A DNA stretch of 64,000 bases from Pseudomonadota bacterium (GTDB taxonomy: Bacteria > Pseudomonadota > Gammaproteobacteria > Steroidobacterales > Steroidobacteraceae), in NCBI GenBank assembly GCA_023423935.1, contig JAFAEQ010000050.1:62001-126000 (forward strand), written 5' to 3'. Below the pieces are notes generated by a model that saw nothing but the letters and a program-made list of their open reading frames with translations, had not been told where the DNA came from and ran no database searches. Within the stretch, counting starts at the first letter, position 1. Each line of letters begins with the position of its first letter. Made by a program: the position numbers and the translations under genes. Shown here piece after piece: positions 16,735 to 25,866 of the stretch.

Positions 16735-17949
16735 ATGAGTATTGAAGTCAAGGTTCCGCAGCTTCCCGAATCCGTCACCGATGCGACGCTGGTCAACTGG
16801 CACAAGAAGCCGGGCGATACGGTCAGTCGCGATGAAAACCTGGTCGATCTGGAAACCGATAAGGTCGTGCTCGAAGTGCCTGCGCCTTCCGCAGGCGTAT
16901 TGAAGGAAATCAAAGTCGAGAACGGCACCACGGTGACGGCCGGTCAGCTGCTTGCAATTCTGGAAGCGGTCGAAGGCGGCGCAGCGGCTGCGAAGAGCGC
17001 GCCAGCTGCCGAAACGAAATCAGCGCCCGCGCCTGAAGCAGCCAAGCCAGCCGCCGCAGCGGCGACCGGCGGCAAGCTCGCGCCTTCGGCGAAACGTCTC
17101 GTCGAGGAGAACAAGCTCGATCCCTCGCAGATCGCCGGCAGCGGCCGCGACGGTCGAGTGAGCAAGAGCGATGTGATTCAGCACATGGCGAAGCCCGCAG
17201 CGGCACCTGCAAAGGCGCCCGCCGTGCAACTGCCCACAGCGGTGGGCTCGCGTAATGAGCAGCGTGTGCCGATGACGCGTCTGCGTGCGCGTATCGCAGA
17301 GCGCCTGCTGCAAGCGCAGTCGACGGCGGCCATGCTCACGACGTTCAACGAGGTGGATCTCACCGAAGTGAATGCGATCCGTGCGCGCTACAAGGACAAG
17401 TTCGAAAAGACGCACGGCGTAAAGCTCGGCTTCTCGTCGTTCTTCATCAAGGCGGCGATCGAAGCGCTGCGCAAGTTCCCGGCGGTCAATGCCTCGATCG
17501 ACGGCAACGACATCGTGTATCACGAGTTCTATGACATCGGCGTGGCCGTCTCGACCGAGCGTGGTCTGATGGTTCCCGTCATTCGCAATGCCGAGGCGCT
17601 CAACTTCGCGGACATCGAAAAGGCCGTGGGTGCGTATGCCGTCAAGGCACGCGAAGGCTCGATTTCGCTCGAGGAGCTGACCGGGGGCACGTTCACGATC
17701 ACGAACGGCGGTGTGTTCGGCTCGCTCATGTCGACGCCGATCCTGAATCCTCCGCAGGTCGCGATCCTGGGGATGCACAAGATCCAGGAGCGCCCGATGG
17801 TCGTGAACGGCGAGATCAAGATCCGCCCGATGATGTACCTCGCCCTGACGTACGATCACCGCATCGTCGACGGTCGCGAGTCCGTGCAGTTCCTCGTCGC
17901 CATCAAGGAAGCGCTGGAAGATCCATCGCGCCTGTTGCTGCAGCTCTGA
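16735..17949 (+). CDS. sucB: Dihydrolipoyllysine-residue succinyltransferase (E2 of 2-oxoglutarate dehydrogenase)
   Basis: 404 aa. A single lipoyl domain (residues 1-80, lipoylated lysine in LETDKVVLEVPAPSAG), an Ala/Pro/Lys linker, a peripheral-subunit-binding domain (LAPSAKRLVEENKLDPSQIAG near 118-140), a second flexible linker, and the catalytic acyltransferase domain ending in LTYDHRIVDGRESVQFL (active HxxxDG). It transfers the succinyl group from E1 to CoA and forms the core of the complex. AGGAAG lies upstream of the ATG. The downstream gap holds the CTAGG hairpin rather than a canonical terminator. Confidence 0.97.
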   Translation: MSIEVKVPQLPESVTDATLVNWHKKPGDTVSRDENLVDLETDKVVLEVPAPSAGVLKEIKVENGTTVTAGQLLAILEAVEGGAAAAKSAPAAETKSAPAPEAAKPAAAAATGGKLAPSAKRLVEENKLDPSQIAGSGRDGRVSKSDVIQHMAKPAAAPAKAPAVQLPTAVGSRNEQRVPMTRLRARIAERLLQAQSTAAMLTTFNEVDLTEVNAIRARYKDKFEKTHGVKLGFSSFFIKAAIEALRKFPAVNASIDGNDIVYHEFYDIGVAVSTERGLMVPVIRNAEALNFADIEKAVGAYAVKAREGSISLEELTGGTFTITNGGVFGSLMSTPILNPPQVAILGMHKIQERPMVVNGEIKIRPMMYLALTYDHRIVDGRESVQFLVAIKEALEDPSRLLLQL

Positions 17950-17951
17950 TT

Positions 17952-18086
17952 GGAAGGCGCTAGGCCCTAGGTTCTAGGCACTAGGGCCGGCGCCGCCGTC
18001 TTGAGACGTTGCGTTTGTCGACGTCGGCACCAATAACTTCCAATGGATTTGCTGGCGCCTAGGGCCTAGTACCTGGCGCCTTCTTC
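17952..18086. repeat. Inverted CTAGG heptamer repeat between sucB and lpdA
   Basis: The left arm (17952-17994) has four 7-bp units, CTAGGCC, CTAGGTT, CTAGGCA, CTAGGGC, flanked by GGCGC. The right arm (18052-18086) carries the complementary series with GGCGCC at both ends. About 24 of 31 positions can pair. The spacer of about 57 bp has no open frame. It would form an intercistronic hairpin in a sucB-lpdA transcript. Confidence 0.7.
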
Positions 18087-18096
18087 TGGAGTCTCC

Positions 18097-19521
18097 ATGT
18101 CTCAATACGATGTCATCGTCATTGGCGGCGGTCCTGCCGGCTATCCCTGTGCGATTCGCGCGGCGCAGAACAAACTCAAGGTCGCCTGCATAGACGAATG
18201 GCAGAACAAGGACGGCTCCTATGCGTTCGGCGGCACCTGCTTGAATGCGGGCTGCATTCCTTCGAAGGCATTGCTGGAGTCTTCAGAGCTGGTGCATCGC
18301 GCACAGCACGAGTTTGCGACCCACGGCATCAAGGTCGGCAACGTTGAAGTCGACCTCGCAGCCATGCAGAAGCGCCGCGCGACGATCGTCAAGCAGTCGA
18401 CCGTCGGCATCAATTCGTTGTTCAAGGCCGCCGGCGTTACGCCGCTGCAGGGTCACGGCAAGCTGCTTTCGGGCAATCGCGTTGAGTTCACCGACAAGGA
18501 TGGCAAGAAGCAGGAGCTCACCGCGAAGCACATCGTGCTGGCGTCCGGTTCGAGCCCGACCGAACTGCGCAGCCTGCCATTCGACGGCGAGCAGGTGATC
18601 GACTCCTGGGGCGCGCTCGAGCTGACCGCGGTGCCCAAGCGGCTCGGTGTCATCGGCGCCGGCGTGATCGGTCTGGAGCTCGGCAGCGTCTGGCGTCGTC
18701 TCGGCGCCGAAGTCGTCGTACTCGAAGCGCTCGATACGTTCCTGCCGATGGCCGACGGTGCCGTTTCGAAGGAAGCGCTGAAGCATTTCAAGAAGCTGGG
18801 ACTCGATGTTCGCCTCGGCGCGAAAGTGAGCGGCGCGGAGAAGTCGAAGGACGGCCTCACGCTGAAGTACACCGATGCGAAGGGCGAGCAGACCGTGCAG
18901 GTCGACAAGGTCATCGTGGCGATCGGCCGTCGGCCGTTCACGAAAGACCTGCTCGGCGAAGGCACGGGTGTCGAACTCGACGAGCGCGGTTTCATCAAGG
19001 TCGACCACGAATGCCGGACCAACGTTCCAGGTGTCTGGGCGGTCGGCGACGTCGTGCGCGGTCCGATGCTGGCGCACAAGGGCAAGGAAGAGGGCGTGGT
19101 CGTTGCGGATCTGATCGCCGGCAAGTACGGCGAAGTGAACTACAAGGTCATTCCTTCGGTGATCTATACGGCTCCCGAGATCGCATGGGTCGGCCAGACC
19201 GAAGAAGAAGTGAAGCGCAGCGGCCGTGCGTACAAGGTCGGTTCGTTCCCGTTTGCGGCCGCCGGTCGCGCGCGCGCCATGGAAGCAGCGCAGGGCTTCG
19301 TGAAGGTCGTCTCCGCCACGGATGACGACGAGATCCTTGGCATTCACATCATCGGTCCGATGGCGGGCGAGCTGATCGCCGAATGCGTGCTCGCGATGGA
19401 GTACTCCGCCAGCACCGAAGATCTGCAGCGCACGATTCACGCGCATCCGACCCTGTCCGAAGCCGTTCACGAGGCGGCGTTGAACGCGGACAAGATCGCG
19501 ATCGACTTCCCGAACCGCTGA
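18097..19521 (+). CDS. lpdA: Dihydrolipoyl dehydrogenase (E3)
   Basis: 474 aa flavoprotein that reoxidises dihydrolipoamide with NAD+. FAD site YDVIVIGGGPAGYPCAIRAAQ at the N-terminus, redox disulfide GGTCLNAGCIPSKALL near 45-60, NAD site LGVIGAGVIGLELGSVWRRLGAEV near 190-210, the second FAD motif VWAVGDVVRGPMLAHKGKEEG near 315-335, and the dimer-interface catalytic HAHPTLSEA with its His-Glu pair near 450. It ends the sucA-sucB-lpdA cluster and can also serve pyruvate dehydrogenase. The GCIPSK motif and length (usual 465-480) are standard. Confidence 0.97.
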   Translation: MSQYDVIVIGGGPAGYPCAIRAAQNKLKVACIDEWQNKDGSYAFGGTCLNAGCIPSKALLESSELVHRAQHEFATHGIKVGNVEVDLAAMQKRRATIVKQSTVGINSLFKAAGVTPLQGHGKLLSGNRVEFTDKDGKKQELTAKHIVLASGSSPTELRSLPFDGEQVIDSWGALELTAVPKRLGVIGAGVIGLELGSVWRRLGAEVVVLEALDTFLPMADGAVSKEALKHFKKLGLDVRLGAKVSGAEKSKDGLTLKYTDAKGEQTVQVDKVIVAIGRRPFTKDLLGEGTGVELDERGFIKVDHECRTNVPGVWAVGDVVRGPMLAHKGKEEGVVVADLIAGKYGEVNYKVIPSVIYTAPEIAWVGQTEEEVKRSGRAYKVGSFPFAAAGRARAMEAAQGFVKVVSATDDDEILGIHIIGPMAGELIAECVLAMEYSASTEDLQRTIHAHPTLSEAVHEAALNADKIAIDFPNR

Positions 19522-19522
19522 G

Positions 19523-19780
19523 ATGGCGATCGATCCGGTCTGGGAAACGCTCGTCGAGCCGACCAATGAGGCCGCAGCACAGATCGTGCTCGGCCTCCTG
19601 CAGTCCGAATCGATTCCTTCGCGCATCAAGGCCAACGTGCCCGTGCCGGGACTCGGCGTGTCGTTTCGCGTGCAGGTGGCGCAAGGCTATCTCGCTCGCG
19701 CTCAGAACATTCTCGCGAACGCCGCCGTGACCGACGACGAACTGACTCAACTTGCAGTGAGCTCGCCGCCGCCCGATTGA
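19523..19780 (+). CDS. DUF2007-type small protein
   Basis: 85 aa, starting 1 bp after lpdA. The pattern VWETLVEPTNEAAAQIVLG, then LLQSESIPSRIKANVPVPGLG and VQVAQGYLARAQNILA matches the small DUF2007 fold, annotated as putative signal-transducing or carrier-binding ACT-like proteins. Function is unknown. Close spacing suggests co-transcription with the dehydrogenase genes. Confidence 0.7.
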   Translation: MAIDPVWETLVEPTNEAAAQIVLGLLQSESIPSRIKANVPVPGLGVSFRVQVAQGYLARAQNILANAAVTDDELTQLAVSSPPPD

Positions 19781-19848
19781 GCTACTCAGCCGCCTTGTGA
19801 GCGTGCTACCGTCTGCGCGCATTCAAGAAGAAGAGGGCGACTGCGTAG

Positions 19849-21189
19849 ATGGCCGTGCAAGCACCCCTGACCGCTGACCCGGATGCCCTCCTGTCCCGCG
19901 AGCTCGGCGTGCGCCAGTTCGCCGCGAATATTTTCAACTACACCGTCGGCAGCGGCATCTTTCTTCTGCCCGCGACGGCCGTCATTGCATTGGGTACGGC
20001 CGCGCCGCTCGCCTATGTCGCCTGTGCGATTGTCATGGCGCTCGTCGTGCTGTGCTTCGCCGAAAACGGCAGCCGTGTTGCGGCGACCGGTGGCTCATAC
20101 GCGTATGTGGAAACAGCCATGGGCCCGATGTTCGGCTTCGTTGCGGGCTGTCTCGTGTTCACCACCGGATTGTTCGCAGCCTCCGGCATTTTGAACGGCT
20201 TCGTCCTGTCGCTGCTGGCGCTCTTCAATCTCGCAGCGCCGGCCTGGGTGACGAAGGGTCTGATCGTGCTGCTCGTGGCGACGCTGGTGGCGATCAACAT
20301 GCGGGGTGTCCGCAAGGGCGCGCGCGTGCTCGAGCTCATCACGCTGATCAAGCTCCTGCCCCTGCTTGCCTTCATCACCATTGGCGTGTTCTTCGTGAAG
20401 CCGTCGAATCTCGCCTGGACCCACGTCCCGGACGTCAGCACGGTGCTGGGTTCTGCCGGCATCATGATCTTTGCGTTCTCCGGCATCGAAGGGGCCACCG
20501 TGCCGAGTGGCGAGGTGAAGAACACTTCCCGTACGGTTCCGCTCGCGATCCTGGTCGCGCTGGGCGGTGTCACGCTGCTCTATCTGGCCATTCAGTTCGT
20601 CGCGCTCGGCATCATGGGAATGGACCTCGCGAATACGGGCCGCACGCCGCTCGCGGCCGCGGCAGGTGTTGCCCTCGGACCGGCCGCACGGACAGTGATG
20701 ATCGGCGCCGCAGTCGTTTCCATGTTTGGCTATCTCACCGCGAACATGCTGTCCGAGCCCCGCGGCTTGTTTGCAATGAGTCGCGACGGATTTCTGCCGC
20801 GCAGACTCACAGCGGTGCACCCACTGTTCAAGACGCCGAACCTCGCCATCGGCATCTATGGAGTGATGGTTGCTACGATCGCGTTGCTGGGCACGTTCGA
20901 ATGGCTGACGCGATTCTCGAATCTCGCGGCGTTGTCCCTTTATTTCTTATGTGCCTGGTCTACGCTGCTCTTGCGCAAACAGAACGTGCGCAGCGATGGC
21001 GAGCCGTTCGTGATACCGGGTGGACCTGCGGTGCCGGTGCTTGCCTGCATCGCGGTCGTCTGGCTCGCGTTCGAAACGATTCGCAACGAGGCGGAGGGCG
21101 GAATCAGCCAGCTCTACGCGATGCTTGCGACGCTGGCGATCATTTTCACCCTCTACGCGTTACGGGCCTGGCGTCGGCGGACAGGCTGA
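19849..21189 (+). CDS. APC-superfamily amino acid permease
   Basis: 446 aa, about 12 membrane helices. The first helix region FAANIFNYTVGSGIFLLPATAV has the unwound GSGIF motif that binds the substrate amino group in APC transporters. The segment FAFSGIEGATVPSGEVKNTSRTVPLAI near 210-235 is the conserved helix 6/loop signature. AAGAAGAGGG precedes the ATG. It would import or exchange an amino acid or polyamine through the inner membrane. Substrate not predictable. The gene ends 1 bp before the following GTG start, so it may be transcribed with the ABC pair. Confidence 0.88.
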   Translation: MAVQAPLTADPDALLSRELGVRQFAANIFNYTVGSGIFLLPATAVIALGTAAPLAYVACAIVMALVVLCFAENGSRVAATGGSYAYVETAMGPMFGFVAGCLVFTTGLFAASGILNGFVLSLLALFNLAAPAWVTKGLIVLLVATLVAINMRGVRKGARVLELITLIKLLPLLAFITIGVFFVKPSNLAWTHVPDVSTVLGSAGIMIFAFSGIEGATVPSGEVKNTSRTVPLAILVALGGVTLLYLAIQFVALGIMGMDLANTGRTPLAAAAGVALGPAARTVMIGAAVVSMFGYLTANMLSEPRGLFAMSRDGFLPRRLTAVHPLFKTPNLAIGIYGVMVATIALLGTFEWLTRFSNLAALSLYFLCAWSTLLLRKQNVRSDGEPFVIPGGPAVPVLACIAVVWLAFETIRNEAEGGISQLYAMLATLAIIFTLYALRAWRRRTG

Positions 21190-21190
21190 C

Positions 21191-22315
21191 GTGCGCAGTA
21201 CCGGCGGCAATCCTTTCCTTCACGCCGCCTGGATTGCGAGCAAACGGCGAGCGCGCCGCTGGATTTCCATCAGAAACGTTGCCATTGGGCTGCTTGCCGT
21301 CGTTGCAGTGGCTGCGCTGCTATCGTCGACGAGCGTGCGAATGCATTCCGGTCAGCTTTTCGCGATGCTCAGCGAGTATCGCCTCATGCTCGCAGCGCTG
21401 ATCTGTCTGCACGCCGCGTTTCTTGTCTCGACACGTCGCGCACGCTACGACCAGCAAGCGAAGAACTCGTGGCTGATGGCGACACCATTTGCCGACTCGA
21501 GCCTGCAGACCTGGTTGCTGGTGCGAATCGGCGCCGATGCTCTGATGCATCTGATGGGGGTGAGTCTCGTCATCGTGGCGCTCGGATGTCTCGCTTCTCG
21601 ATGCTGGGATGCCCTCGCGGTGACTGGTATTGCGACTGGCACTTTCATGGCCGGTGCGGTTGCCGGTTGGCTTTTGCCGCAGCGGCAAAGAGTCGAACGT
21701 GAAGGCTCGCGCTACGCGGGTGCCCCTTACAGCAAAGATAGCCACGCGAGTGCATCGACGGCCGGATTGGCCCGATGGCCGATCGCGCAAGCGCTGAGCT
21801 GGCAACGCCCGGAGAATGCAAGGATCTCGCTCTTAATCGCCCTGTTTGCGGTTCAGGGAGGTTCTTCGATGACCATGGGTATTGCTGTCGTGGCCACATG
21901 GTTGCTGGCGATCTATCTGCTCACGTTGATACAGGCGGCGATCCACGTGGGTCGCGCCGCCGCGCAATGGCTGCGATCCACGCCGATCAGCTTCGTCAGG
22001 TTCGCATGGCCGATCGCGCGTCGTGTGCTTCTGCATCAGTCGATCGGCGCTTCTGCACTGGCAGCTTTAAGCGTGGTACTCGGACTGGAAGTGCTTACGG
22101 CCGTGTATCTGCTCATGCTGTGGCTTACGACGATCGCTTGCTTGTTCTGTGTCAGCCTTGCAGACAGCTTCTGTCAACGTCGATCCGTACCGAAACTCAT
22201 CGTGGCCGGCGCGAGCGCCGGCCTGATCGAGCTACGCCAGCACGGGTGGGCCATTCCCGTACTCGTCGCCTTCGCGGCATGGCACACACATCGCGCTCTG
22301 CAAGAGGTGTCATGA
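21191..22315 (+). CDS. Membrane component of an ABC-2-like transporter, unclassified
   Basis: About 374 aa from a GTG that follows the permease stop by one base. At least seven hydrophobic segments are visible, for example AIGLLAVVAVAALL, LMLAALICLHAAFLVS, LMGVSLVIVALGCLA, GIAVVATWLLAIYLLTLI and LAALSVVLGLEVLTAVYLLML. No family signature is recognised. Its stop overlaps the ATG of an ABC ATPase (ATGA), which argues that it is the permease of that transporter. The combination resembles lineage-specific ABC-2 exporters, but substrate and direction are unknown. Confidence 0.65.
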   Translation: MRSTGGNPFLHAAWIASKRRARRWISIRNVAIGLLAVVAVAALLSSTSVRMHSGQLFAMLSEYRLMLAALICLHAAFLVSTRRARYDQQAKNSWLMATPFADSSLQTWLLVRIGADALMHLMGVSLVIVALGCLASRCWDALAVTGIATGTFMAGAVAGWLLPQRQRVEREGSRYAGAPYSKDSHASASTAGLARWPIAQALSWQRPENARISLLIALFAVQGGSSMTMGIAVVATWLLAIYLLTLIQAAIHVGRAAAQWLRSTPISFVRFAWPIARRVLLHQSIGASALAALSVVLGLEVLTAVYLLMLWLTTIACLFCVSLADSFCQRRSVPKLIVAGASAGLIELRQHGWAIPVLVAFAAWHTHRALQEVS

Positions 22316-23037
22316 GCACGAGAACGCTCGATCTGATCGACGTGCACGCGCGCTATGGCGAACACAATGTGCTGAGCGGTGTCAGCGTGCACGTCAACGC
22401 GGGTGAATGGCTGTGTCTGCTGGGTCCGAACGGCGCCGGCAAGAGCACTTTGCTTCATTGCATCAGCGGTGAAATGCGACCAGCAGCCGGAGAGGTGATG
22501 ATCGCGGGTCACTCTGCGATCGAAACGCCGCATCTCGCCAAACGCTCGTTGGGATTCGCTGCAAGACCGGAGCAGTTGCCTGCCTTGCTCACTGGACGCG
22601 AATGCCTGCAGATTATTGCTCGAGCAAAGTCCTTGAGCACGATCGATGAGTCCGTCATCGAGCTCGCGCACACTCTCGGCTTCAGCAGATTCATGGACCG
22701 CTGCGTCGATACCTATTCGCTGGGTACACGTCAGAAGCTGTGCGTGCTGCTCGCGTTGATCGGAAGTCCACGGTTGATCGTGCTCGATGAAGCGTTCAAC
22801 GGTCTCGACCCGGCGAGCTCGCTTGCGTTGAAGCGCCATCTCGAGGATCGGATCGAACATACCGACTGCTCGGTGCTGCTCGCCACGCATTCCCTGGATA
22901 TCGTCGAGCACTACGCAGACCGCGCCGCGCTCCTCCTGGATGGCCGCATCGCGCGGGTGTGGGATCGCGAGGATCTCGATGAACTGCGCGCGCGTGGCGG
23001 CAACGCGCTCGAAGAGTCGGTAAGTGCGATTCGTTAG
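22312..23037 (+). CDS. ABC transporter ATP-binding protein
   Basis: About 241 aa. Walker A GPNGAGKST near 38-46, Q-loop region FAARPEQLP, signature YSLGTRQKL (the YSxGxxQ variant typical of NatA/Bcr/ABC-2 ATPases rather than LSGGQ), Walker B LIVLDEAFNGLD and switch histidine LLATHS. It powers the membrane protein encoded just upstream through translational coupling. It ends overlapping by 4 bp with the convergent relA gene, so there is no room for a terminator between them. Confidence 0.9.
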   Translation: MSTRTLDLIDVHARYGEHNVLSGVSVHVNAGEWLCLLGPNGAGKSTLLHCISGEMRPAAGEVMIAGHSAIETPHLAKRSLGFAARPEQLPALLTGRECLQIIARAKSLSTIDESVIELAHTLGFSRFMDRCVDTYSLGTRQKLCVLLALIGSPRLIVLDEAFNGLDPASSLALKRHLEDRIEHTDCSVLLATHSLDIVEHYADRAALLLDGRIARVWDREDLDELRARGGNALEESVSAIR

Positions 23038-25163
23038 GCGCGCCGCCGTGCGCTGAGGATATTCGGCAGCCCCTGGATACGCGCGAGCACGCGCGACAAC
23101 TCCTCGAGATCCTGCACCGTGATGCGCAGGTTGATATCGGCAATGCCGTCCCCCTCGCTGGTCACCGTGTTCATCGCATGGATATTGATCTTCGAGTCGG
23201 CGAGTACGCCGGTGATATCGCGCACCAGTCCACGACGATCGAAGGCGCGAACGTTGATGTCCACCGGAAACGCACGGTCGGTGCCCGTGCCCCATTCGAC
23301 CGGAATCAACCGGTCGGGATGCGACTGCTGCAGTCGTTTCAGGTTCTGGCAATCCTGCCGGTGAATGCTCACACCGCGCCCGATGGTGATATAGCCGGCG
23401 ATGGGTTCGGGCGGCACCGGGCCGCAGCAGCGCGCGAACTGCGATAGCAGATCGCCCACACCATCGATCGTGATGCCGGCCGGCGCCTTGGTGACGACCG
23501 GTTTGCGAGGAACGGGCGAGGGCAGCTCCTGCGGCCGCGCACGCCGCAAGACGGCGCCGGCAATCTGCGCGGCAGTCACGTCGCCTTCGCCGATCGCCTG
23601 ATAGAGCTGCTCCGGCGTATCGAACTTGAACTCCGTCACCAACTCCGGAAGCGTCACGCTGTGAATCGCGAGACGCTGCAACTCGCGTTCGAGAATCTGG
23701 CGCCCTTGCTGGCGATTCTGTTCCTCATCCAGCTTGCGGAACCACGAGCGCACCTTGCTGCGATTGCGCTGCGAGGCCAGATATCCAAGCGAGGGCACGA
23801 GCCAGTCGCGGCTGGGGTTCGGCTGTTTGCCCGTGATGATCTCCACCTGATCGCCGTTGGCGAGCGGTTGATTGAGCGGCACCATGCGACCGTTCACCTT
23901 GGCGCCGCGGCACCGATGACCGAGATCGGTGTGCAGGTGATACGCAAAGTCGAGCGGCGTGGCTCCGCGCGGCAGCTCGATGACCTCGCCGCGAGGCGAG
24001 AGCGCATAGACGCGATCCTCGAACACCTCCGAGCGCACGCGCTCGAGGAAGTCATCGCTCGACTCCTGAGCTTCGCGATCGGACGGCTCCAGGATCTGTC
24101 GCAGCCACACGATCTTCTGTTCGTAAGCTGGATTACGCTTGCCGCCCTCCTTGTAACGCCAATGGGCGGCCACGCCGAGCTCCGCATGCTCGTGCATTTC
24201 ATAGGTACGGATCTGGATCTCGACCGGCAGTTTCCCCGGTCCGATCACCGCCGTATGCAGCGAGCGATAGAGGTTGTCCTTCGGCGTGGCGATGTAGTCG
24301 TCGAACTCGCCCGGAATGTAAGGCCACAGGCTGTGCACGATGCCGAGCACGGCGTAGCAGTCGGCGACGGTCTTCACGAGAACCCGCACCGCTCGAAGAT
24401 CGTAGAGCTGCTCGAACGACAGCCCCTTGCGTTGCATCTTCCGCCAGATGCTGAAAATGTGTTTCGGCCGTCCGGCCACCTGATGATCGATATGCAGCTT
24501 GGTGAGCTCCGCATCGAGCTGCTGGATCACCTCTTCGATATAGCGCTCGCGATCGACCCGCTTGGATGCAAGCCAGCCGGCGACGCGCTTGTAGTTCTCG
24601 GGATCGAGATAACGAAAGCTCAGATCCTCGAGCTCCCATTTCACTTGCCACACACCCAGGCGATTGGCGAGCGGGGCGTAGATGTCGCGAGTCTCCCGGG
24701 CGATGCGCTCGCGCTCGGCAACCGGTGCGTCCTTGCTTTCCCGCAGCAGCGCAAGTTGCGCGGCGAGCTTGATCAGCACCAGACGCGGATCGGTCACGAT
24801 GGCGAGCAACATCTTGCGCAGCGCTTCGGCCTGGCTCGCAGTCAATGCGGCATCGTTCGATCGTGTCGCACTGAGTCCCAGGGATCCCACGCGTACGAGT
24901 TCGGCGGCAATGCGGGTGGCTGTTTCCCCGAAGACCGGCACCGCGTGTTCCTCAGTCAGCGTGCCGGATTCGAGCAAAGGCAACAGCGCCGCGCCTTTGC
25001 GAATGTCTTCGTCTTCCGTCAGCCCGGCCACGATCTCGGCGGTCGCCAATGCGCGACGACTCACACCCTCGCGCTCGAGTCCTTCGATGTACTCGCGGAT
25101 TGCGACCGGAAGCGTTGGCAATGCGGCTGTCGAAGGTGTGGTGTTGGCGTCAGCGGATTGCAT
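23034..25163 (-). CDS. relA: RelA-type (p)ppGpp synthetase
   Basis: 709 aa. The order is N-terminal pseudo-hydrolase domain, synthetase domain, TGS and C-terminal regulatory domains. The hydrolase HD motif of SpoT is absent (AAELVRVGSLGL at the corresponding place), so the protein is synthetase-only like E. coli RelA. Synthetase signatures are KMQRKGLSFEQLYDLRAVR, YRSLHTAVIGP and the RelA-style EIQIRT followed by HAELGVAAHWRYKEG. TGS: VYALSPRGEVIELPRGATPLDFAYHLH. Then the zinc/CC-type segment FARCCGPVPPEPIAGYI and an ACT domain VDINVRAFDRRGLVRDITGVL. It makes the stringent alarmone on stalled ribosomes. The start lies about 150 bp from ruvC, in divergent orientation. Confidence 0.93.
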   Translation of the reverse strand: MQSADANTTPSTAALPTLPVAIREYIEGLEREGVSRRALATAEIVAGLTEDEDIRKGAALLPLLESGTLTEEHAVPVFGETATRIAAELVRVGSLGLSATRSNDAALTASQAEALRKMLLAIVTDPRLVLIKLAAQLALLRESKDAPVAERERIARETRDIYAPLANRLGVWQVKWELEDLSFRYLDPENYKRVAGWLASKRVDRERYIEEVIQQLDAELTKLHIDHQVAGRPKHIFSIWRKMQRKGLSFEQLYDLRAVRVLVKTVADCYAVLGIVHSLWPYIPGEFDDYIATPKDNLYRSLHTAVIGPGKLPVEIQIRTYEMHEHAELGVAAHWRYKEGGKRNPAYEQKIVWLRQILEPSDREAQESSDDFLERVRSEVFEDRVYALSPRGEVIELPRGATPLDFAYHLHTDLGHRCRGAKVNGRMVPLNQPLANGDQVEIITGKQPNPSRDWLVPSLGYLASQRNRSKVRSWFRKLDEEQNRQQGRQILERELQRLAIHSVTLPELVTEFKFDTPEQLYQAIGEGDVTAAQIAGAVLRRARPQELPSPVPRKPVVTKAPAGITIDGVGDLLSQFARCCGPVPPEPIAGYITIGRGVSIHRQDCQNLKRLQQSHPDRLIPVEWGTGTDRAFPVDINVRAFDRRGLVRDITGVLADSKINIHAMNTVTSEGDGIADINLRITVQDLEELSRVLARIQGLPNILSARRRA

Positions 25164-25314
25164 CGGACATCAGGGGCGAAGTCTTTTGCCGTATCATACT
25201 GGCTTCAAAAGTAAGCCACGCAGGTGGGGAAAATCCTTGCGCAGACTGCGGCGTCCGCGAAGTCTTGCCGAATTGGGTCTGGCAGAGCCGGATGCAAGCG
25301 GCCGCGTGTCGGTC

Positions 25315-25866
25315 GTGCGTCCCGCACCGCGTAGCCCGGCGCGATCCGGCGCGTTCGTCTCGCATCAGGTCCGCATCCTGGGCCTCGATCCCGGATCGCT
25401 GCGCACGGGGTATGCCGTCGTCGAGTCCCACTCGGGCCGGATCACACACATCACGAGCGGCACGATCCGCACCCGGGGGCTCACGCTCGCAGAACGGCTG
25501 CAGGAGATTTTTGCCGGCGTCGAAGAGCTCGCCCGTGAGTTCCAGCCGCAGGAAGTGGCGATCGAGGGTGTGTTCATGCATCGCAATGCCGACAGCGCGC
25601 TGAAGCTCGGTCAGGCTCGCGGCGCGGCGCTGAGTGCGACCTTCGCAGCCCAGCCGCGCGTGTTCGAGTACGCGCCGCGCGCCGTCAAGCTGGCGGTCGT
25701 GGGAACGGGCTCGGCGCAGAAGGAACAGGTGCAGTTGATGGTGAGAAAACTGTTGAACATCTCCGGGCCATTGGGCGCCGATACCGCCGACGCACTCGCC
25801 ATCGCGCTGTGTCATGCGCATTCGCGCAAGTTGCATGGGCTGTTCGCCGCAGCAGGTGGCAACTGA
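25315..25866 (+). CDS. ruvC: Crossover junction endodeoxyribonuclease RuvC
   Basis: About 183 aa from GTG 25315; GTG 25306 and TTG 25273 are alternatives, and no ATG is available. The conserved part begins at VRILGLDPGSLRTGYAVVE, about 17 residues in, so the N-terminus may be longer than in E. coli (173 aa). Catalytic acids are visible: D of LGLDPGS, E of VAIEGVF, and two D of GADTADALAIA. ADSALKLGQARGA and VKLAVVGTGSAQKEQV are the DNA-binding loops. It resolves Holliday junctions as a dimer. ruvA overlaps by one base. Confidence 0.93.
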   Translation: MRPAPRSPARSGAFVSHQVRILGLDPGSLRTGYAVVESHSGRITHITSGTIRTRGLTLAERLQEIFAGVEELAREFQPQEVAIEGVFMHRNADSALKLGQARGAALSATFAAQPRVFEYAPRAVKLAVVGTGSAQKEQVQLMVRKLLNISGPLGADTADALAIALCHAHSRKLHGLFAAAGGN

